Positions 59,038 to 64,000 of a DNA stretch of 64,000 bases are shown one piece after another; position 1 is the first letter of the stretch, and the number at the start of each line of letters is the position of its first letter. The stretch comes from Candidatus Rifleibacteriota bacterium (GTDB lineage: Bacteria > Muiribacteriota > Ozemobacteria > Ozemobacterales > Ozemobacteraceae): assembly GCA_015232575.1 (NCBI GenBank), contig JADFZL010000015.1, positions 120,131-184,130 on the forward strand, in the 5' to 3' direction. The position numbers and the translations under genes were made by a program. Below the pieces are notes generated by a model that had not been told where the DNA came from, ran no database searches, and saw nothing but the letters and a program-made list of their open reading frames with translations.

Positions 59038-59121
59038 TGTCATTTCGATCGAAGAGAGAAATCTCGTATTTTTCTACTTGATCTAAGCTTTTGGAGATCT
59101 CTCCCTTCGGCCGAGATGACA
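59038..59121. repeat. Dispersed palindromic repeat, family A, copy 5
   Basis: TGTCATTTCGATCGAAGAGA opens it at 59038, and CTCCCTTCGGCCGAGATGAC followed by A closes it at 59121. It lies between the methyltransferase and pheS. Confidence 0.8.
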
Positions 59122-59270
59122 GTTTGGGACTGCTTTTTTTTTGGATTGCAGCCTATTTTATTTTAGACAATAATTGTTCTTGAAGATTAACTTTAATGCC
59201 GTTATAATGCAGCAGTAAAGAAATTGTTGAGAAAACAGATATATTTTAACACTTACAATGAGGAGTAATC

Positions 59271-60284
59271 ATGAATCATTCTGTTGATGACGTTTTGAAA
59301 GAATTTTCTTCTGAAAAATCAAATGCTTCGTCTGTCAGCGATTTTGATTCTCTGAAAACAAAATATCTTGGAAAAAAGGGTATTGTTACCGGTCTTCTCA
59401 AGCAGCTGGGAAGCCTTTCTCCAGATGAAAAGAAAGTTTTCGGAGCCAAAATCAATGAACTGAAAAACACCATTACCGCTGAAATAGATGCAGAACTGGG
59501 AAGATTGGCCCAGATTGAACAGGAGAAACAGTTTAAATCTGATCGTCCAGACCATACATTGCCTGGCATTTCATCATCAGTTGGTACTACACATCCGGTT
59601 TTGCGTATTGTCCGTGAAATATCTGAAATATTTGTTTCAATGGGTTTCTTCGTTGCAGACGGCCCGGAAGTCGAGCAGGAATATTATAATTTCGAAGCTT
59701 TAAATGTTCCGCTTCATCATCCGGCAAGAGACATGCAGGATTCATTCTATCTTGAAAGCGGACACGTTCTTCGTACTCAGACTTCTCCAGTTCAGATAAG
59801 AACCATGGAAAAAATTAGTCCGCCATTTAAAATGATTGCCCCCGGAAAAGTATTCAGACGCGACAGCGACATCACACACTCTCCGGTTTTTCATCAAATT
59901 GAAGGTCTTGTCGTTGGCGAGAATGTTTCAATGTGTGATTTAAAAGGAACTCTGATATATTTCGCTGAAAGAATGTTCGGAAAAAGACCCTATCGCTTCA
60001 GACCAAGTTACTTCCCTTTTACAGAGCCATCCGCTGAAATGGATATTCAATGTATTTTCTGCTCTGGAAGTGGCTGCAAAGTTTGTAAAGGCAGCGGCTG
60101 GATAGAGATTCTTGGCTGTGGAATGGTTAATCCGAAAGTATTTGAAGCGGTTAATTATGACCATGAGAAATATTCTGGCTTTGCGTTTGGCATGGGAATT
60201 GAGCGTCAGGCGATTCTTCGCTATGGCATAAGTGACATTCGTCTTCTGTTTGGTTCTGATGTTCGCTTTCTGAAGCAATTTTAA
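59271..60284 (+). CDS. pheS: Phenylalanine--tRNA ligase alpha subunit
   Basis: 337 residues, normal length. N-terminal coiled coil (about 1-90), then the class II catalytic core with HPARDMQDSFYLE, LRTQTSPVQIRTM, DITHSPVFHQIEGLVVGE and GFAFGMGIERQAILRYG. A Cys-rich insert, CIFCSGSGCKVCKGSGW (about 263-279), is typical of many PheS proteins. It charges tRNA-Phe with phenylalanine together with PheT. GAGGAG lies upstream of the ATG. Confidence 0.97.
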   Translation: MNHSVDDVLKEFSSEKSNASSVSDFDSLKTKYLGKKGIVTGLLKQLGSLSPDEKKVFGAKINELKNTITAEIDAELGRLAQIEQEKQFKSDRPDHTLPGISSSVGTTHPVLRIVREISEIFVSMGFFVADGPEVEQEYYNFEALNVPLHHPARDMQDSFYLESGHVLRTQTSPVQIRTMEKISPPFKMIAPGKVFRRDSDITHSPVFHQIEGLVVGENVSMCDLKGTLIYFAERMFGKRPYRFRPSYFPFTEPSAEMDIQCIFCSGSGCKVCKGSGWIEILGCGMVNPKVFEAVNYDHEKYSGFAFGMGIERQAILRYGISDIRLLFGSDVRFLKQF

Positions 60285-60296
60285 GGTGGTGAAACA

Positions 60297-62681
60297 ATGA
60301 AGGCATTATTAAGCTGGCTTCGTGATTATATTGATATTAAAACTTCCCCTGAAAAAATTTCTGATGCTCTCAACATGGCAGGTATTGAAGTTGAAGGGAT
60401 GAACAATCCCGGATTGCAGATCAAAGGAGTTGTTACAGGAAGAATTCTGAAAAAGAATCCGCACCCGAATGCTGATAAACTGAGCATCTGTGAAGTTGAT
60501 ACAGGTGTTTCCGAGATTCTTACAATTGTCTGCGGTGCGAATAATATGAACCCTGGCGATGTTGTACCTGTTGCAAAGATCGGAGCAACTTTGCCGGGCG
60601 GGTTTGAAATCAGAAAAGCCGAAATCAGAGGTGTCACCTCTTTTGGAATGATGTGCAGCAAAAAGGAACTCGGCATTTCCAATGACCATGCCGGTTTGTA
60701 CATACTTCCATCCGATTCCCCTCTCGGCAAAGACATTGTTGAATTCCTGTCATTAAATGACACCATCTTTGAAATCAGCATCACCCCTAACCGCGGAGAT
60801 GTTCTTTCACATCTGGGTCTTGCAAGAGAACTTTCTGCTATTTTTAATGTTCCGCTTCATAGAAATGCCCTTGATTACCCGCCGGGCGAGGGCAGTATTG
60901 TGAAATTGACTTCCGTTACAAATGATGCTCCAAATCTTTGCCAGAGATATGGTGCCAGACTTATAACCGGTGTGAAAATAGCACCATCGCCAAGATGGCT
61001 GCAGGAAAGACTTGAAAAAGTGGGCATAAGACCTATCAACAATGTTGTTGATGTTACGAATTTTGTAATGATGGATATTGGTCACCCGATGCACGCTTTT
61101 GATTTTGATAAGCTCGAAGAAAAAAGAATTGTCGTTCGCACAGCTTTGCAGGGCGAAACAATCAAAACACTTGATGAAGCCGATTCAGAGAAGAAACTTG
61201 ATCCAACTATGCTTGTAATTGCTGATGGCAAAAAGCCTGTTGCTGTTGCCGGTGTAATCGGTGGAAAATACTCGGAAGTTGATAATGGTACAACGTCCGT
61301 TCTGCTTGAGGCAGCGTGGTTTGACCCAATTTGTGTAAGAAAAACTGCTAAAACCCTTAATGTTATGAGTGATTCCTCATACCGATTTGAAAGAGGAACC
61401 AACATAGAGAATATTCCGATTGCATTGAATCTGGCTGCAAGAATGATCAAGGAAATGGCAGGTGGTATAATTGTCGATGGAATAATAGACAATTACCCGA
61501 TGCCAATGAAAATCAAACGCATTGTTGTACGTCCAAAAAGAGTCAGTCAGATAACTGGCATTGAAATTAAGTCGCAGCAGATTGAAACGATTCTGAATCG
61601 TTTGAAAATTGAAGTTCAGCGCGATGGAGACACCATTCTTGCCGGAGTTCCGCCCTTCAGACATGATATCGAACAGGAAGCAGACCTGATTGAGGAAATT
61701 ATCCGCATTTATGGATATGAAAATCTTCCATCGACTCTTGCTTCTATTCCTTCAATGCCGCAGCCTTCTTCAAATCTTGAGCGGCTTACGAATCGAGTTA
61801 CAGATCATCTTGTAAGTCTTGGCTTTAACCAGATTCTTACTTATAGTTTCATTCCAAATAATATTTCGCCATTTTTTCAGGAAGGGCTTCCGCTTGTACT
61901 GAAAAACCCGATTTCTGAAGACCATGGCTCACTTAGAACAAGCCTCAGCTGGGGTATGTATGATGCATTGAGACGAAATATTATGAATGACGAATATGAT
62001 CTGAATATGTTCGAACTTGGCAGAGTGTTTCAGAGAAATGGCGAGTTGATTAATGAGCCCGACCGCATTTCAATTGGAATGTGCGGACGACAGAATCCAA
62101 ATTCGTGGCGCAGCAACTCTGAGCAGATTGATTTGTTTTCCATGAAAGGCGTAATTGAAGGAATTGGAAAGCTTGCCGGTTTTTCTTTTGAATTCAAGCC
62201 GTCGAGTCGCGCGTTTCTTCACCCGGCAAGACAGATGGAAATTCGTCTGAAAGGGCAATTTGCCGGTTGTTTCGGACAAATTCACCCGACTTTCATTGAT
62301 AATAAGAAAATGCCACAGAACATTTATATCGCTGAAATTGATATGGGCATCTGTTCCTCTCTGGTACCGGCTGTTCCACGGATGAAGCCTATTCCTGAAT
62401 TTCCGCCAATTCGCCGTGATCTCGCATTTGTCTTGCCTGTCGCGGTAAAATGCGGTGATATAATGTCTATTATTAATTCTGAAACTTCTGGAATACTGGA
62501 AAATTGTACTCTTTTCGATTTATATCAGGGAAAGGGAATTTCTGATGATTGCAGATCTCTCGCTTTTTCACTCAGCTTCAGGTCATCAGAAAAAACATTG
62601 ACAGACGAAGAGGTTAATCCGAAAATTCAAACAATTATCAGAAGGGTCGAAACAGAGTTCAATGGAAAGCTTCGAAGCTGA
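60297..62681 (+). CDS. pheT: Phenylalanine--tRNA ligase beta subunit
   Basis: 794 residues, full length. It starts MKALLSWLRDYIDIKTSPEK, followed by the EMAP-type tRNA-binding domain (about 40-150; KKNPHPNADKLSICEV), B3/B4 editing region (about 205-380), B5 domain (about 400-475), the core (about 480-680) and the C-terminal ferredoxin-like anticodon-binding domain (FPPIRRDLAFVLPVAVKCGD at about 701-720). It completes the PheST heterotetramer. It begins 12 bases after pheS with AAGGTGG upstream. Confidence 0.97.
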   Translation: MKALLSWLRDYIDIKTSPEKISDALNMAGIEVEGMNNPGLQIKGVVTGRILKKNPHPNADKLSICEVDTGVSEILTIVCGANNMNPGDVVPVAKIGATLPGGFEIRKAEIRGVTSFGMMCSKKELGISNDHAGLYILPSDSPLGKDIVEFLSLNDTIFEISITPNRGDVLSHLGLARELSAIFNVPLHRNALDYPPGEGSIVKLTSVTNDAPNLCQRYGARLITGVKIAPSPRWLQERLEKVGIRPINNVVDVTNFVMMDIGHPMHAFDFDKLEEKRIVVRTALQGETIKTLDEADSEKKLDPTMLVIADGKKPVAVAGVIGGKYSEVDNGTTSVLLEAAWFDPICVRKTAKTLNVMSDSSYRFERGTNIENIPIALNLAARMIKEMAGGIIVDGIIDNYPMPMKIKRIVVRPKRVSQITGIEIKSQQIETILNRLKIEVQRDGDTILAGVPPFRHDIEQEADLIEEIIRIYGYENLPSTLASIPSMPQPSSNLERLTNRVTDHLVSLGFNQILTYSFIPNNISPFFQEGLPLVLKNPISEDHGSLRTSLSWGMYDALRRNIMNDEYDLNMFELGRVFQRNGELINEPDRISIGMCGRQNPNSWRSNSEQIDLFSMKGVIEGIGKLAGFSFEFKPSSRAFLHPARQMEIRLKGQFAGCFGQIHPTFIDNKKMPQNIYIAEIDMGICSSLVPAVPRMKPIPEFPPIRRDLAFVLPVAVKCGDIMSIINSETSGILENCTLFDLYQGKGISDDCRSLAFSLSFRSSEKTLTDEEVNPKIQTIIRRVETEFNGKLRS

Positions 62682-62691
62682 TTAAAAACGG

Positions 62692-62778
62692 CAATTACCC
62701 ATCAGAATTCTTTTAATTTACATTAACAAAGCATTGTAGAACTTTTTTCATAATGGTTTTGAATTTGGTGGGTAATTG
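62692..62778. repeat. Inverted repeat between pheT and the following gene
   Basis: CAATTACCCA (62692-62701) is inverted as TGGGTAATTG (62769-62778), with 67 bases between. It may be a weak structure that brackets the intergenic region. Confidence 0.35.
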
Positions 62779-62801
62779 TTTTATTGAAAGAGAGGACAAA
62801 T

Positions 62802-63128
62802 ATGGCCGAATTATTCAGGGTCTTTCAGGATTTCGATAACTCAATGATTTTCACGATGTTTCTCATCGGTCTTGCTGCACTTGGCTGGATCAGTTGGGTA
62901 TACGGAACAGCCAGTCAATCTGGACTTGAGATATCTTCCTCACAATGGTTTCAGATTTATATCGCGGGCACAATTATCTTTTTCAGCGGAGCATGGCTGC
63001 TTGGACTGCTGTTATTCCCTGAAAACGCCAAAAATCTTATGGAAATGTTATACATGAAAGACCCGATTGAGTTTCTGACAAAACATGTCAGAGCATTTAC
63101 TCTCGAAATAATCAAAAAACTGTCATAG
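62802..63128 (+). CDS. Small membrane protein of unknown function
   Basis: 108 residues from the ATG at 62802, which has GAGAGG seven bases upstream; an in-frame TTG at 62784 would add six residues and overlap the ribosome site. Two hydrophobic segments (about 16-33 and 51-71; MFLIGLAALGWISWVYGTAS and IIFFSGAWLLGLLLF) are separated by a short loop, followed by a C-terminal amphipathic tail. I cannot name it. It follows pheT by 120 bases and has its own terminator. Confidence 0.65.
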   Translation: MAELFRVFQDFDNSMIFTMFLIGLAALGWISWVYGTASQSGLEISSSQWFQIYIAGTIIFFSGAWLLGLLLFPENAKNLMEMLYMKDPIEFLTKHVRAFTLEIIKKLS

Positions 63129-63156
63129 TAGCATAGTAAAAAAGGTTAAAAGAAGT

Positions 63157-63210
63157 AAAAAAAACTCAGGTTTCTCATGAAGTTTTCCAGTGAGAATCCT
63201 GAGTTTTTTT
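63157..63210. terminator. Bidirectional terminator at the convergent gene ends
   Basis: ACTCAGG (63164-63170) pairs with CCTGAGT (63198-63204), and TTCTCA (63172-63177) with TGAGAA (63191-63196), with A and T runs on both sides. It ends the plus-strand gene and can also end the minus-strand M16 gene. Confidence 0.88.
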
Positions 63211-63230
63211 ATGTTTATCTATTTATCCAC

Positions 63231-63263
63231 CTGTGCAATCTGCGAAATCGGCGGACAAAATCT
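63231..63263. repeat. Dispersed ATCTGCG repeat, family B, copy 3
   Basis: CTGTGCAATCTGCGAAATCG then GCGGACAAAATC. Related to 24658 and 37199. Confidence 0.65.
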
Positions 63264-63294
63264 TGTTTTTTTGCCGTATTGCTGGCAGAAACGA

Positions 63295-64000
63295 TCATTT
63301 ATTCTTCTGTGGTCGGCCAATTACCATGAGGTAATTTTTAAAGTTCTCTTCGATTGCTTTTGTTACGTCTTCAGGCTTGAGGATTTCCCTGATTTTCAAG
63401 AAGTTCTTTTCGAGAGCTTCGTCGTCAAGAGTTAATCCCCAGGCTTTAAACATGGTCAGCATTCTTGCATGATCAGTTGTTCTTTCAAACAAAACCATTT
63501 GGCTCTGAAATGATTTTGCAGCTCTTTCAATTTCTTTAACATCAATTTTCAGCTGATTTACTGAAGAAAGAAATCCTTTTATTGCATCGCGGCAATCATT
63601 AATCTTTTTTGCAGGAACCTTGAGTAAAACATAGATATAGTTTGCAAAAGGGGAATTATTGAAACTACTTACCAGAATGTCATCTGCAAGATTCTTCCCT
63701 ACCGTTTCATTTTTAAGAATTCCACTTTTTGACCAGTTGAAAAGTAATTGAAAAAATACACTGTTTGCAGCTCTTTTCACCGCATCATTTGCGGTTTTTG
63801 GAAATCTGTAACCGAGTGCGATGTATCCGTTCTGAACATTTTCCGGAAGTTCAATTTCGGTTACTGTCACGTTATCGAGTGGCATAGAAAAAGATGCTGC
63901 ATATATTGGCGGAATACAGGTTTCACATTTGGTAAACTTCAGAAAAATCGGTTTGACATTTTTATGAACTTCGACGGGATCAAAATTGCCAACTATTGTA
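63295..64000 (-). CDS. M16-family (insulinase-like) peptidase, C-terminal part, partial
   Basis: The frame runs open to the right window edge, so only the last 235 residues are seen. It begins TIVGNFDPVEVHKNVKPIF (about 19 residues typical of the second strand of an M16 domain), continues with NGYIALGYRFPKTANDAVKR, LLFNWSKSGIL and a YIYVLLKVPAKKI segment, and ends NFKNYLMVIGRPQKNK. The fold is that of the M16 half-domain. The metal-binding HXXEH motif would lie outside the window, so it may be the catalytic or the inactive half. Confidence 0.88.
   Translation of the reverse strand, partial: TIVGNFDPVEVHKNVKPIFLKFTKCETCIPPIYAASFSMPLDNVTVTEIELPENVQNGYIALGYRFPKTANDAVKRAANSVFFQLLFNWSKSGILKNETVGKNLADDILVSSFNNSPFANYIYVLLKVPAKKINDCRDAIKGFLSSVNQLKIDVKEIERAAKSFQSQMVLFERTTDHARMLTMFKAWGLTLDDEALEKNFLKIREILKPEDVTKAIEENFKNYLMVIGRPQKNK

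Noticed and set aside
1..64000. tRNA, rRNA, CRISPR arrays, prophage or complete insertion sequences
   Set aside because: None seen on either strand; the only mobile-type signals are the short repeats listed.

Overview
The window is a 64 kb stretch of AT-rich chromosome (about 40% GC by eye) from a Gram-negative-type (diderm) bacterium. The evidence for an outer membrane is an SLH-domain porin, a TamB-like protein, a secretin, a PorV-like outer-membrane protein and lipoprotein/Lgt genes. An Rnf complex points to anaerobic, ferredoxin-based energy metabolism. The mix of an SLH porin, a nucleotide-transporter-like HEAT fusion, scattered prepilin-like genes and intergenic palindromes suggests an uncultured candidate-phylum lineage (Riflebacteria would fit), but this is a low-confidence inference. 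I saw no rRNA, tRNA, CRISPR array, prophage or intact insertion sequence.

Layout. 1-4927 (minus): rnfCDGEAB, with rnfB cut by the window edge. 5292-12766: accessory island with vapBC (minus), a divergent MNT/HEPN pair (mntA/hepT) overlapping an exported Big_12 plus C-type-lectin/FGE-fold protein, a giant RHS/YD-repeat protein (minus) with a structured leader, and a small MITE-like element. 13086-16074: minimal PilN / PilO-P / secretin trio. 16488-21051: SH3b-NlpC/P60-like hydrolase, beta-propeller protein, two-domain PPK2 phosphotransferase. 21087-24607: NtrC-type regulator, an unknown protein and a sensor kinase. 24762-35720 (minus): cNMP-binding/degenerate GGDEF protein, NTT-like transporter with HEAT repeats, TamB-like protein, small membrane protein, NSS-family transporter. 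35834-36921: HU and a small exported protein. 37382-43832: surface cluster of SLH porin, duplicated lipoprotein, glucodextranase-C-like protein, PorV-like protein and a tiny ORF. 44495-48252: exported proteins, Lgt, DJ-1/PfpI, prepilin-like protein. 48290-55414: signalling cassette (HAMP protein, HisKA_2 kinase, REC-kinase hybrid), HEAT protein, PPDK_N-like protein, 53-aa protein. 55741-56681 (minus): FAH-family enzyme and a small coiled-coil exported protein. 57019-62681: infC-rpmI-rplT, SpoU methyltransferase, pheST, with a leader/attenuator ahead of infC. The right edge holds the end of an M16 peptidase.

The most interesting item is the C-terminus of the lectin-fold protein (7972-8079). 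It has the layout of a diversity-generating retroelement (DGR) variable region: invariant lectin-fold residues with diversified NNY codons between them, closed by an invariant IGFRC end. No reverse transcriptase or template repeat is visible here, so it would be a remote target. The gene overlaps a HEPN toxin gene by four bases. Other leads are the RHS leader RNA, a dispersed palindrome family (five copies), a leaderless NtrC-type regulator and the AUC-initiated infC behind a transcription attenuator.
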